Origin: Crocodylus rhombifer
Taxonomy: Eukaryota; Chordata; Crocodylia; Crocodylidae
DNA length: 64,000 nt
Direction of reading: 5' to 3'
Assembly (NCBI GenBank): GCA_038503035.1
Contig: JAVSML010020758.1
Coordinates: 140,322 to 204,321, forward strand
A program made the position numbers and the translations under genes. Each line of letters starts with the position of its first letter. Position 1 is the first letter of the stretch. The notes under the pieces are model-generated. The model searched no databases. It was not told where the DNA came from and saw nothing but the letters and a program-made list of their open reading frames with translations. This document shows positions 22,957 to 33,400 of this stretch, piece after piece.

Positions 22957-23793
22957 CTACCCTTTGATCCTCGTTGGAATTACCTTCCTTTGGGCTTGGA
23001 GGATCGTCTCCTTAAGGAGCGACCACTCTCCTTGGACACCTGGCTCCCCTCCCCTCCGGGACCTCAGCGCTTCTCCAACTATCCTCCTTAGCTCGTTGAA
23101 GTCTGCCCTCCTAAAATCTAGGGCCGCTGCCTTACTGCATGCCCTTGCCACCTTGCACTGGATGGTGAATTCCAGCAGGCGATGATCGCTGTCGGCCAGG
23201 TGGTCAAGCACCCGCAGCCCCCTCACCAGGTCATCACCTGTGGCCAGCACCAGGTCCAACAAGGTGTCTCCCCTGGTGGGGCTGTGCACCTCCTGGGTTA
23301 GATGGAGGTCCTGCACTCTGGCCAAGAACCTACGGGAGTGTTCAGACCTGGCTGACTGTTCTTCCCAGCAGATGTCCAGGAAGTTCAGGTCCCCCATGAC
23401 TACCACATCCTTAGCCTTCACTACCTCTGTGAGCTGACCCAAGAATTCCTGGTCAAGCTCTTCTCCCTGGTTGGGAGGTCTGTAGTAGACTCCCACCGTT
23501 AAGTCCCTTTCCCCTCGACTGCCTTGTACTCTAACCCAAAGCACTTCAGAGTGCCCCTCCCCTGACTCCTTGCTAATTAACAAGGATGTGTATTCCTCCT
23601 TAATATAGAGCGCCACGCCCCGACCCCTCTTTCCTATCCTGTCCCTCCTGTACAGCCTATAGCCCTTGACATTCACCGCCCAATCATGTGTTGCGTCCCA
23701 CCACGTTTCCATAATCCCCACTATGTCTGGGCTGGTGTCAGCCAGCAGGAGGGTGAGTTCCTCCTGCTTGTTGCCCATACTACGAGCGTTTGT
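22957..23793 (-). pseudogene. CR1 APE-type endonuclease domain
   Basis: This domain nicks target DNA to start reverse transcription. On the - strand it begins TNARSMGNKQEELTLLLAD (catalytic Asn), then METWWDATHDW (catalytic Glu), RRDRIGKRGRGVALYIK, GVYYRPPNQGEELDQEF, VVVMGDLNFLDICWEEQSA (catalytic Asp and Asn), RGDTLLDLVLATGDD and DHLADSDHRLLEF (Ser-Asp-His). All usual active-site residues are visible. The frame stops with TAG soon after VIPTRIKG; the next expected segment, rich in Lys and Arg, is missing, and homology resumes in another frame at VVRKAKAEMELGL. Compared with the copy at 46518, roughly 30-40 residues are lost. Confidence 0.92.
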
Positions 23794-23965
23794 GTAGAGG
23801 CATTTGAGGCCTCCTGTGGTGTGTGTACTGACCCCCTAGTCCCAGCATTACCCTGGCCCCTATCTCTTACCTGTTTATTCGCTTCGCTCGTTGGTCTGGG
23901 CTGGACTGTAGTTGTGGGTGCTGTTTGGTCTGGCAGCAAACTACTCCTTCAAACTACTCTCAGTA

Positions 23966-24689
23966 TTCAAATTAGCTCATAATAATTACTTCTTACTTGA
24001 TAATTACCTTTTCTTTAAAACTTCCTTTTGTCTATAAATGGAATCTATATGACTAGTTCTAAGATCTAACATTCCTAAATACAGTATTATATATATATAT
24101 CATACATATACATAAGCACATAGTATTAAAAACTAAATTTGTCTTACATTTTTCAGTGAAAGGTGCTTGTCTGATATGCTTTGGGACTGAAGTCTATCCA
24201 GCTACAGAACAAATACAGCATGGGCACTACTTGTGGGTAGAGACAGGACAAAGCTGCCTAGGATGCCATACCAACTTGGCTCAACCTTGACCTGGAGGGA
24301 CCATATTTAATGGTGATAATCCATATTTAATGGTGGGAATATATTTAATGGTCTAGTTTCCATGACCATTTAGCTCTTGGTCTGAATGTTGAGACTGATG
24401 ATGTTGCTACCAGTAATACTGATAGTATTAATGCAATTAGAGCAATAAATAGAGCATCCATCACCCAAGGACTTGTGCCAAATTAATGGGGACCTTGACT
24501 TGATGATAACTGTCTACTAACAGCAGAACTGTGCCAATAAACTTCAACCCTTTTTTTTTTTAGAAGCGTCTGTCACACTAGTACTGTTTTTGTCACATTT
24601 ACTGATATAGTGCTTAGTACAATAGGGCCCCGATAAATGAGAAGGTATCAGCTAGAGTTTTTTGGCCATTTTGAGTACCACACTTAAAA
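23966..24689. other. Unassigned AT-rich DNA
   Basis: It contains a short (AT)n run near 24090 and two near-identical ATATTTAATGGT words near 24305-24350; nothing else was recognised. Confidence 0.5.
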
Positions 24690-25110
24690 ATGTGGACTAA
24701 CTGAAGAGAGTCCATAAAAGTGTAACAAAATAATCAGAGGTCTAGGATACATGACCTTTGAGGAAAGATTGAAAGAATTGGGCTTTTTTAGCCTAGAAAA
24801 GATACGAGTGAAGGGACAAACTATAACAGTCTTCAAATATATCAAAAGTGCTTGCAAAAATCCACAGGAGATAGGACAAGAAGTAATACCCTTAGATATT
24901 AGCAAGGGTCATTTAAGTTGGGCATTAGGAAAAGGTTTCTAATTGTAAAGATAGTTAAGCACTGAAACAGATTACATAGGGAGATTAGGGAATATCCATC
25001 TTTGGAGATTTTTAAGAACAGATAAATCAACCCGTTAGAAATCCTTAGGTATAGCTAATCCTGCCAAGGAGGTGCCTTCTAGGTCTATTTCTCTATTATT
25101 TCTGTCTATA
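24690..25110 (+). mobile_element. Old CR1/L3 LINE, 3' coding end
   Basis: The + strand frame reads YMTFEERLKELGFFSLEKIR and then TITVFKYIKSACKNPQEIGQ, matching the CR1/L3 C-terminal block '[25 protein letters not shown]'. It continues weakly through SWALGKGF and untranslated sequence to about 25110. No terminal repeat tail is left. Confidence 0.75.
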
Positions 25111-25762
25111 AAAGTGATGGCTTCTAGGTGCTACTGTAATGTAACTGCTACTCCTAATTTTGTTTAGAAAAATGTGTGTAAGATCTGGCTTTATGCTGCC
25201 ACAGCATGTCAGAGCAAGAAGTCCATTGCTTTAATTTTAATATGGGCTACATCCTGTCATTGATCCACATGTGTAAGTTTCACTGAAAACAAAGAGTGTA
25301 CTGGAAAAAAGTGACAGGATTTGATCCTGCATAAAGTCTGATCTGCACATTGTTAAAGAACTAGTTGAATGACTAATTGGTGGACACATGGAGTCCTGTG
25401 AAAAGATGGAGATTATCAACATTTGTAAGGCAAGTTATAACAGAAAGAAGCCTTGCAGATAATTTTTTCCCTTGTGATTTAAACAATGCTAATCAACAAA
25501 AAATGTTGTAAAATAAAAGATCATATTTTAAATTTTGAAATCTTCAGACTTTCTTAAGTCAATGGAAGTCAATGAAAAACTCTTCACTGACTTCAATGAG
25601 CTATGCTTCTTTTGCCAGCTACACTTCTTTTGCCACATAATACCCCATCATCGTACAAAATATCCATTGTTTTACAAATATTTCTCATTTCTTTTGCAAT
25701 ATTCTTGTAATATAATACTTCAAGTTTAGGAATTAGGAATTCTCATCCCTGTTCAAAAACTA
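25111..25762. other. Unassigned DNA with a small palindromic motif
   Basis: GAAGTCAATGAA (25565-25576) is followed by TTCACTGACTTC (25582-25593), an imperfect inverted pair of a 'GAAGTCAATG' motif that recurs in reptile and bird DNA. No gene was found. Confidence 0.5.
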
Positions 25763-27730
25763 CCATATTTCATGGTGTATACATCAGATTTTGAAGCCTG
25801 ATTTTTGTGTTTAAAAAATCAAACTCAACTTTATACACCACGTCACATGAAAAAATGGCTGCAGACTAACCACCAGTTTAGTGACTGCATTACTAATTAC
25901 CAGAGGCACGGTTTCATTAATGACCAACACTATTTTAGCAAAAACCAAACTTGATTATTGGTACTCGGGATGCTGCCGAAACAAATGAAATACAATACGA
26001 AATTCAAGACCAGAGTCATCAATTTTGCTCTCGGTACTCACAGCTGTTCTGCAGGCTGTCAGTTTGGTGTGAATGAGAAACTGGTTCATGACTAGTGAAA
26101 AACATTGACAACATAAAGAAGATGCCACATGAGAAGTGTGTAGACCACGGAAAGCAATGCATGTGGCCAGAATTAGAAAGAGACATAACGAAATGGGTCA
26201 ATGATCAGTGGCAGACTAGCAGAATCATAACAAGAAACACCGTCTGACTGCAAGGCAAGATGTGGGCTATGGAGAAAGGATTGTACCGGCAACCCAACCT
26301 GGTGCTCCCAGTTTATGAAAAGGAATTCTCTCTATCTGGGCCAGGGAACACAGATATCACAGAGATTACTAGCTGACCTTGAAGACAAGATAGCCCAGTT
26401 CCAGAGTTACATGTTCAACCTCCAAATGAAAAATGATTACCATCTCAGGCAAATTAAGAATATGGGTGAAACACCCATGTGTTTTGATATGCCAACAAGC
26501 CAAACCGTGGATGTCACTGGCACTAAAAGTGTACTGCTGAAGACTACAGGCTGTGAGAAAACCAACTTCACTGTCATGATTGCCTGCATGACTGATGGCA
26601 CATAAATAAAAACAATGGTCATCTTCAGAAGGAAAGCATTCCCCAAGAAAGAAAAATTCCCCACTGGCATTGTCGTTCATGTTCACCCAAAACTCTGGAT
26701 GGACATGGAAGGTGTTCACATTTGGATACAGCAAGTGTGCGATGTGTGCCCTGGTGTACTGGTACAACCAAAGTCGATGCTTGTGTGGGACATGTTTAGA
26801 GCCCACCTCTGCAGCAGTGTGAAAAAGAATCTGTGGCAGCAAAGTAAAACAGACACAGCAGTCAAGCCCAGAGGGCTAACACCCATTGTTCAGCCACCGG
26901 ATGTGTGCTTAAACAAACCATTCAAAGACTGCGTTCGTGTTGAGTGGCAGACCTGGATGATGAGTGGCCAACATTGTATACAAAAGCTGGAAACGTGTGA
27001 GCAGCCTCCTTAGCAACTGGATTAATTGGATTATTACAGATTGGAGGGACATTAAACCTGAAACCGTTTCATGTTCATTCAATAAATGCAGGATCTGTAA
27101 TTGAATGGATGGTGAAGAGGACGATATTCTGTGGCGTGAAGAAGATCACACAGAGGAAAAAGAGGCCAAAACATCTGATGCTGAGGATCCATATGATGAT
27201 CAGATTTCTAACTGTTCAGATTGGGAGGATCTGTTTGGGGCTGACAGTTCTGACAATGACAGCAAATGAGGGTTTTTAATTGTCAGTTCTTACATTGTTA
27301 ATTTCTAGTGTTTTTAAAATGTCTAAATTAAGTAAATGAGGGATAGTTAACTGTTAGTATTCTGAGGGATTATTATTATTAGGTGAGGGATTTTAAAATG
27401 TTGTATTATGAGGTATTAATGTTACTGAATGAGGGTTTTTTAAATGTTCTGTGACTGCAAACCACAGCAACTGGTGCTAATCACCGCTGATTAGTGGTTC
27501 ATGATGACGATTGTTCGATTGATCGCTCCTGATTTGTGCTGATTGCTAATTGCATGTAACCCATGGCGACCAGTGCTGATTGTACTAATCATGCCGATTA
27601 CTATTTGTTCTTGACTCTGAATAAACTGCATGTTGACTTACACACTGTGCCTATCAAAATCCTGAGTTTTTGCATTGAAAAACCAGGGTCAACCTATATA
27701 TTGTGTCGACCTATATACCGTGAAATACGG
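25763..27730 (+). mobile_element. POGK-like pogo (Tc1/mariner) transposon
   Basis: A complete but inactive DNA transposon of about 1970 bp. The left end CCATATTTCATGGTGTATAC and the inverted right end CCGTATTTCACGGTATATAG are terminal inverted repeats. TA on each side (25761-25762 and 27731-27732) is the expected target duplication of the Tc1/mariner superfamily. The single gene inside carries the domains of pogo transposases. Confidence 0.93.
25985..27269 (+). pseudogene. Pogo/POGK-like transposase pseudogene
   Basis: Domains in order: a Brinker-type DNA-binding domain from ATG at 25985 (KYNTKFKTRVINFAL and CQFGVNEKLVHD), a CENP-B-type helix-turn-helix (MWPELERDITKWVNDQWQTS and IITRNTV), then the DDE domain with MGETPMCFDMPTSQTVDVTG, KTNFTVMIACMTDGT, a PKKEKFPTGIVVHVHPKLWM block, LVWDMFRAHL and IVQPPDVCLNKPFKD, and an acidic tail with GEEDDILWREEDH ending SSDNDSK and TGA. 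The first catalytic Asp (usual MDETP) is Gly here. Stops after VHD, after NTV and at 26603, plus frameshifts, confirm a pseudogene. The domain order is that of host gene POGK without its KRAB domain. Confidence 0.92.
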
Positions 27731-28149
27731 TATAGGTTGTGATCACAGCCACTGAAAAACAAATTGTTGGTACCAACTATTACTAATGGGGTAGTACAAT
27801 AATACATATAATATAAATATTATTGCTAGAGGCAGAGAGTGCGGTTAGGGTAGCTCAGGATTTAGAATTTCTGAGTTACAGGCCTGAGTTATAGACCATT
27901 GAAGTCCACAGCAATGTTTCCATTTCAATGGGCAGTTAACTAGTGAGTTTTGTACCCAAAGGTCTGATTCTACCCTCACCTCAATGAAACTAATGGAGTA
28001 AAATCTCACTTTAAATCTTTATGCTGTATCTTTATTAGGGGAACTAACCAAGAGATTTTACCACTGTTAACACTAACTGCACAAAACCAGATGTAGGGAT
28101 CTGAAGCCTGGATTCCTGCATTTACAATACAATTCCAAAATGTAGCCAT
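27731..28149. other. Unassigned non-coding DNA
   Basis: Nothing recognised; possibly the decayed upstream part of the Penelope-like remnant that follows. Confidence 0.45.
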
Positions 28150-28640
28150 GAGAATCAACAGAGCCGGCTCACACCTTGCTTCAACCTGCTACATTGCCAG
28201 CCCTGTGACAAAGACAACAGAGTCCCTCTTGTCAGGCTTTGCAAGAGATCCAGATGCCAGTTGTGCCCCCTCATCAGCACAGAGCACATCATCTCTGAAC
28301 CAAATAACAGGGATTAAATTATCCTGTGTTCATTCACCTGCTAACATCATACATGCCATCACCTACTTACAGTGCCACTCTCTGGCGCAGGCTGCCCAGA
28401 GAGGACTTTCCCTAAGTGAAGGAATGAGCGGACACGTATTTGACCTCAGCTCCAGACAGACAGGCAAGTTTGCGACAGAACATTTCAACCTCCACTGGCC
28501 TCAGAGCGGCTGCTCTTCAACCGCAAAACTTTAAGAACCAGTCTGAATGCAAAATTGTGGAACAAGAAACCATCCACAGGCCAGGTTGTAAGTGTGGTCT
28601 CAACAGAAATTATGGATTCTTATCCCATTACTTGGACTAG
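28150..28640 (+). pseudogene. Penelope-like element, GIY-YIG endonuclease end
   Basis: Penelope-like retroelements carry a GIY-YIG nuclease after the reverse transcriptase. The frame from 28148 contains IKLSCVHSPANIIHAITYLQ (family 'C.S.NVIYLI.C..C') and later GMSGHVFDLSSRQTGKFATE followed by HFNLHWPQSG (family 'ERM.GHR.DI....KPVAEHFNL..H'). After a frameshift near 28500 the next frame reads KNQSECKIVEQETIHR and ends CGLNRNYGFLSHYLD, matching the conserved 'R...E...I......GLN...GF.SHY' C-terminus. The central GIY/YIG tyrosines are lost in a gap between LQCHSLAQ and the GH block. No intact reverse transcriptase is seen upstream. Confidence 0.75.
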
Positions 28641-28793
28641 TTTTTATAACTTTTGCCTCCCTCAGTGGGTTAACTTCTTTGTTTATTCTCTTTAATCTTC
28701 TCAACCCACCTTCCCCTCTCTCTGCATTCCTCTCCCCCATCCTTTTCTTCCCTATCCTGCATGGGTGACAGCCTACTTTGTCATACTATGACT

Positions 28794-28902
28794 GGGCTTG
28801 CAGAGAGCCAGGGGTACTAAGTAAGAAAGAAAGAAAGAAAGATGACTTGAAATCTTTATCTTGATTTCTTTCTTATTAAGTACCCCTGCTCTGTGCAAGT
28901 CC
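28794..28902. repeat. Hairpin with 38-base arms around a (GAAA)n run
   Basis: The left arm (28794-28832) and the right arm (28865-28902) are reverse complements with about five differences. The core words AGGGGTACT/AGTACCCCT and TTGCAGAGAGC/GCTCTGTGCAA can be paired. A GAAA tetranucleotide run sits at the inner end of the left arm. The family is unknown. Confidence 0.8.
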
Positions 28903-29183
28903 ATTCACAGTATCTGGGGAAGCAATGAATGCCTATGCATTTTTGAACGAGTTGGTCTTTGCCCCGCCTTCAACACTGGCTTGTTTCAGTTCCCATGCCC
29001 CTAACCCTATAGCCCTAATGTTGCAAAACGTTTCAACACCTCATTAAACGGTAAAATCAGCAGGAGAACCGAGGTGTTTCATCGGATTGGGAACCACTTC
29101 CTGGGCGCGAATACGAATAGGGCCCTGTTTGATTTTGTGCACCATTCCCAGCACACGTGAAGCAAAACCCCCGGGCAGGGAGA

Positions 29184-29210
29184 GGGGCCGGGGCCGGGGC
29201 CGGGGCCGGG
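29184..29210 (+). repeat. (GGGGCC)4 hexanucleotide repeat
   Basis: Four perfect GGGGCC units followed by GGG. The sequence can form G-quadruplexes. A second run of the same unit (29601-29617) goes up to the gap. Confidence 0.97.
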
Positions 29211-29574
29211 TGCTCGACGAAGCAAGCGCCGACCCCGAAGCGGGCTGGCCGGGCCGGCCGCGTGCTCCGCGCCCGCGGCGGAGGCGGCTCCAGCCGCGCG
29301 CTCCCCGCTGTCCCGGCTCCGCGGGAGGACGCGGGCCGGGGCGGAGCCCGCACCCGGGCCGGGCGCCTCCCCGAGCCGCCCTTATGTAACGCCCGGGCTT
29401 CCTTCTCCGGGCCGCCTCCCCGGCGCGTGGAGGTGGCTTCCCCCGCGCTGCGGCGCTCCCCGCCCCGGTGCCCCGCGCTCCCGCTGCCACCTCCACCCCC
29501 TCCCCGCCTCCTCCTCCCCCGCCTCCCCGCCGCACGCGCCGCTCGCTTATTCCACAAGTGCCGCGCAGCTCGGC

Positions 29575-29617
29575 CCGCGCCCGCGCCCGCGCCCGCAGCC
29601 GGGGCCGGGGCCGGGGC
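29575..29617 (+). repeat. (CGCGCC/GGGGCC) repeat reaching the gap
   Basis: About four CGCCCG units are followed by two full GGGGCC units and a partial third, cut off by the Ns at 29618. Confidence 0.93.
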
Positions 29618-30017
29618 NNNNNNNNNNNNNNNNNNNNNNNNNNNNNNNNNNNNNNNNNNNNNNNNNNNNNNNNNNNNNNNNNNNNNNNNNNNNNNNNNNN
29701 NNNNNNNNNNNNNNNNNNNNNNNNNNNNNNNNNNNNNNNNNNNNNNNNNNNNNNNNNNNNNNNNNNNNNNNNNNNNNNNNNNNNNNNNNNNNNNNNNNNN
29801 NNNNNNNNNNNNNNNNNNNNNNNNNNNNNNNNNNNNNNNNNNNNNNNNNNNNNNNNNNNNNNNNNNNNNNNNNNNNNNNNNNNNNNNNNNNNNNNNNNNN
29901 NNNNNNNNNNNNNNNNNNNNNNNNNNNNNNNNNNNNNNNNNNNNNNNNNNNNNNNNNNNNNNNNNNNNNNNNNNNNNNNNNNNNNNNNNNNNNNNNNNNN
30001 NNNNNNNNNNNNNNNNN
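29618..30017. other. Assembly gap (400 N)
   Basis: Exactly 400 Ns. The left edge is a GGGGCC repeat and the right edge is a run of 15 C (30018-30032), so sequencing drop-out in extreme GC is likely. The round length suggests an estimated or default size. Confidence 0.99.
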
Positions 30018-30154
30018 CCCCCCCCCCCCCCCGTGACCCCGCTGGGAACGGCGAGCCCGCTGCCGGCCCCCGCGGGGGGAGATGCGGGACTGGGACTGGG
30101 ACTGCCCGAGGGGCAGAGGCGCCGGCTAGCGAGAGGCAACGTGTCACCAAAGAT

Positions 30155-30480
30155 GGAGTGTGAAAGTCGCTGTGTCTCGTGCGTGTGTGTGCAGCTGTGT
30201 ATCGCGTGTGTGTGTGTGTGTGGGGGGGGGGAAGCTGTCTCGTGTGTCGCATGTGTGTGAAGCTGTATGTCTCGTGTGTGCGAAACTCTCATGCATCTCG
30301 CGTGTGTGCAGCTGTGTCTCATGTGCGTGTGAGGCGCTGTCATGAGTGCAGTGTGTTGTTTGTGTGCCGGGTGTGAAGCTGTCTCGTGTCACGCAAGACA
30401 CGGGTTCACACATGAGACACAGCTTCACACATGTGTGAAGCTGTGTCGCGTGCGTGCGTGTGTAGCTGTGTCTCGTGCGT
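30155..30480 (+). repeat. Degenerate TG-rich minisatellite
   Basis: Irregular tandem units built from GTGTGTGCAGCTGTGTCTCG-like words, with variants GAAGCTGTCTCGTG and GCAGCTGTGTCTCATG, at about 25-40 base spacing. It includes a run of 10 G near 30222 and a perfect 32-bp palindrome at 30416-30447. Confidence 0.85.
30416..30447. repeat. Perfect 32-bp palindrome
   Basis: GACACAGCTTCACACA is followed immediately by its exact reverse complement with no spacer. It marks the point where the TG-rich minisatellite changes strand: inverted CA-rich units lie on the left and TG-rich units on the right. Confidence 0.95.
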
Positions 30481-33400
30481 GTGTATGAGACACCCCGTCT
30501 CCACAACGTCACGGCTGAGTTGGATCCAAGAGAGCCTCCCCCGCGCAGAGGGAGGCGCGCTGTGTAGTGTCTGCTCCAGGGACTGGCTGCCTGGTGCTGA
30601 GGAGTCAGGTGGGCAGCCCAGGACAGAGCCCAGCTGCCTCAGCATCATCTTTCCCAGCCCAGATTGTCCCAGCAGTTCAAAATTGAGGCGTTAGACATTT
30701 GTCAAGTTTTCAGTCTGATTCATTATGCTAATCCTAGGCACAAGAAAAGTAAAACAGATGGGGAAAGGCATTTAAAAAAAAAAGGCAGATAGCTCAATTA
30801 AAGAGTCTAAATCGATTCCAGCAGCTCGGGCAACTTTGGTGTTAACATGCAATTGCAAGGACGCCTTCTATCGGACATGCAGCGTGGCAGAAGCTTTTCC
30901 ATCTACCCGACTGGTGGTCGGTAGAAATGGAGTAATTCACAGTTAGAGCTACACTTGGCTCAGGAGTCACCCTTGGAAAGAGAGTTCAAGGGATTGACTC
31001 CACACCTGGAGCCTAATTTCTTATCCAAGTTTCTGCACCACTTTGTGATTAACAGCCTCCCCTGAAATGAACAGAAAAAGCCACCAAAAATAGTGCTGCG
31101 AATGCATCACCAGTTCACTAGCAATTATTTGCTATTTATAAATTGGATGATATGGATTCATTTTTTACTACTGAGGAACAAAGCAGACCATAGAAATTTT
31201 AGTCAACTCAACATTATGTGTTGGTGGCAGTTCTGGAAAGACTGTTTTTGTTGAGCCAATATAAATAATCCTTTAGACATTTTAAGAACCCTGACCTACT
31301 AAACTGAGAAAAAGGATACACAGATATTTTTTGGGGGGAGGGGAGGGAACATCTCCTAACCTTGAAGCATTAGGTGAAGCTTCTCTAGCAGAACTGTGTT
31401 TCCCTTTCCCCTGCATCATTCTATTTGTGCAGTATCTATGCGCAGGCAAAAGGGCAGCTAAGTTTGGGCATTTTAATGTAGCAGAAATCTTGACGGAGAA
31501 GGTGAAATAGTGTATCCGTTCCTGTTTAATTCTGGCTAAATCAGCCATATTTCTGGTAGTAGCTGATCAAGAAGCCTCTATCTATTTGCTCTCTATCAGA
31601 CACAGACATGAAGGATTTTGAAATATTATTCTGCTCCTTAGTACATAGACACTGAATTATAGAGGCAGAAACATGAACTCAGTCCCCTTCATACCTATGT
31701 GGGTAAAGACTGGGTGTTCACAAAGAATAGCTGTTAACTTAATTAATATTTCCCAAACCACAGAAATCTTTATACTAGGATTATGTGAGAGGCCATAGGA
31801 ACACAAAAGAGGCCAGATGACATGGGAAAACAGTGGCCTACTCGATGCACACAATGGACATTCATCTACTAAAAAAAAATACTACAGCTTTTTGAAAGTT
31901 TTCAAGTTCTCATAACAAATATTTGGGGTAAGAATTTCAAAGCCATCTGGCAATCTGGGTACCCAATTGCTATTAATATTAAAAGTGTCTAAAGGGTTTT
32001 CTAAATCCCTTAGCTCTGAAAAATTCTGTGTGGAAAAAAATGAGACAAAAATTTATCCTCAAATGTTTAACTATAACACTGTATCCTTGTGTTTCTACAC
32101 TTCTACTTTTTCTAAAAAAAAAATGTCTGCACAGGGTTTTTGGGCAAGAATGTTCAGTACTTGATAAAATAGTTCACAGTAGTAAGAAATAAAACTTTAC
32201 CTATCCTACAGATTTATCTACCTTCCTGTATAGAACACATCACTGAGCTATCTATGAAAGTGGGCATGGCTTCATATGCTTTTCCTAAATTAAACCTCAT
32301 AAGGAATATTAAAATCAGTATGTCACCTTGAGGGACTTAGGTAGGCTAAACTGAAATGCTATACTTGATGTTAGATATTCTGGTCAAAGATTTTATCTGT
32401 GTGTTTTGCATGAAAGTAGCTTGCATAGTTTCAAGTGTTATGTATTAATCCATTTTTCCTGAGAGCTAGGAGGACAGAAAGGGTGAATTGCCTATTATTC
32501 TCTCATTTGAGAGAGTTTTCTTTTGTCTAGCTAATGAATACGTGAAACACATGAACCCTATTAACTTTTATGGACAAATTCACTTAAAGAAAGGGGGACA
32601 TTACTAATCAGAAATACAATGTACAATATATTGGCGTGCCTTTTTAAAGGCCAATGTAATGATATAATGATCACTGTATGATTAATGAAAGGATATTTTA
32701 TTTAATTTTTTTCATCAATTATTGTACTGAAAATTACTTTCAGCACAGTATTTTAAAGTGGACTTATTCAGTGAAAAGCATCAAAGCTAATTACTTGCAT
32801 TGAAGGGATGCTATGTACTTCCTGTAGTTTAGACAAATAAGGACAAGTATAACTCTTATCATATTTTAACATTATGATTTCTGTTTAGATTTTCATTCAT
32901 ACACTCTCTTTGTGTGGGGAGTAATGGCAGCAGAAGAAGATGAAAGGGGTGAATGAACTCTGTTTGACTTGCCCCCCTAAACCAAGGATGTTAATATACT
33001 GTTTATTCCTGATATTTAATGACACTCTTTCTTTTCTTTAGGTGAATTTGTTCATCAAAGCTAAGAGGATTAAAGTCTTTCTTTTGTCTTTAGATAAAGA
33101 AAGTGTCAAACTGTGTCCAAGAACTGAGCAATAATGTCTACAAAGACCGCTAATCCTCCCTTTTGCCCTTCTTGTTTCCCAGGAAAGGGAATAGATTGAA
33201 GGGGGAGGTCATGGGGTAGTCAATAGGAGTGACATTTATAAGGGGACTGTGCTGCCAGGTGAGACGGAAGTTGGATAATAGTAAAGAAGAGTCTGTTTCC
33301 TTAAGCTGTTGCCGGAGCAGTAGTTAGGTGTTCTCAACACAGCACTTTACTCAACAGCATTTCTAGGCTGTACTCTTATACCACCAGAACAGGTACAGGA

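Larger units (their letters stand above)
21088..23965 (-). mobile_element. CR1 LINE, nearly complete second ORF
   Basis: The 3' tail lies at the left (three tandem TCATAGTT units), followed on the - strand by the 3' untranslated region, reverse transcriptase and endonuclease. The right edge lies about 170 bases before the endonuclease start and has no first ORF, so the copy is 5'-truncated but retains almost the whole second ORF. It is the least decayed CR1 in the window and probably the youngest. Two lesions break the frame: a deletion with frame change between endonuclease and reverse transcriptase near 22957, and a frameshift near 22710. Confidence 0.95.
29160..30150. promoter_or_regulatory. 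CpG island with assembly gap, probable promoter
   Basis: Very GC- and CpG-rich DNA in an AT-rich setting, with many GGGGCCGGGG, GCGCCCGC and CCCCGCCTCC words able to bind Sp1-like factors and a CACGTG E-box at its left edge (near 29153). There is no TATA box, as usual for CpG-island promoters. A first exon is likely within it or inside the gap. The exon on the + strand at 36352 suggests transcription to the right, but direction is inference. Long proline/arginine-rich frames on both strands are composition artefacts. Confidence 0.8.

Noticed and set aside
26369..26842. A 157-codon - strand frame
   Set aside because: It is the antisense shadow of the pogo transposase on the + strand.
28200..28330. 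Possible DIRS or retroviral integrase fragment
   Set aside because: The downstream EHFNL and GLNRNYGFLSHY blocks fit Penelope-like endonuclease much better.
29044..30343. Long open frames on both strands across the CpG island, 230 to 430 codons
   Set aside because: They run through 400 Ns and consist of Pro/Arg/Ala/Gly codons from GC-rich DNA; no start context, domain or splice pattern supports them.
33000..33100. Possible exon after TTTCTTTAGGTGAATTTG
   Set aside because: An acceptor-like site is present but the following frames close quickly and no donor lies at a suitable distance.
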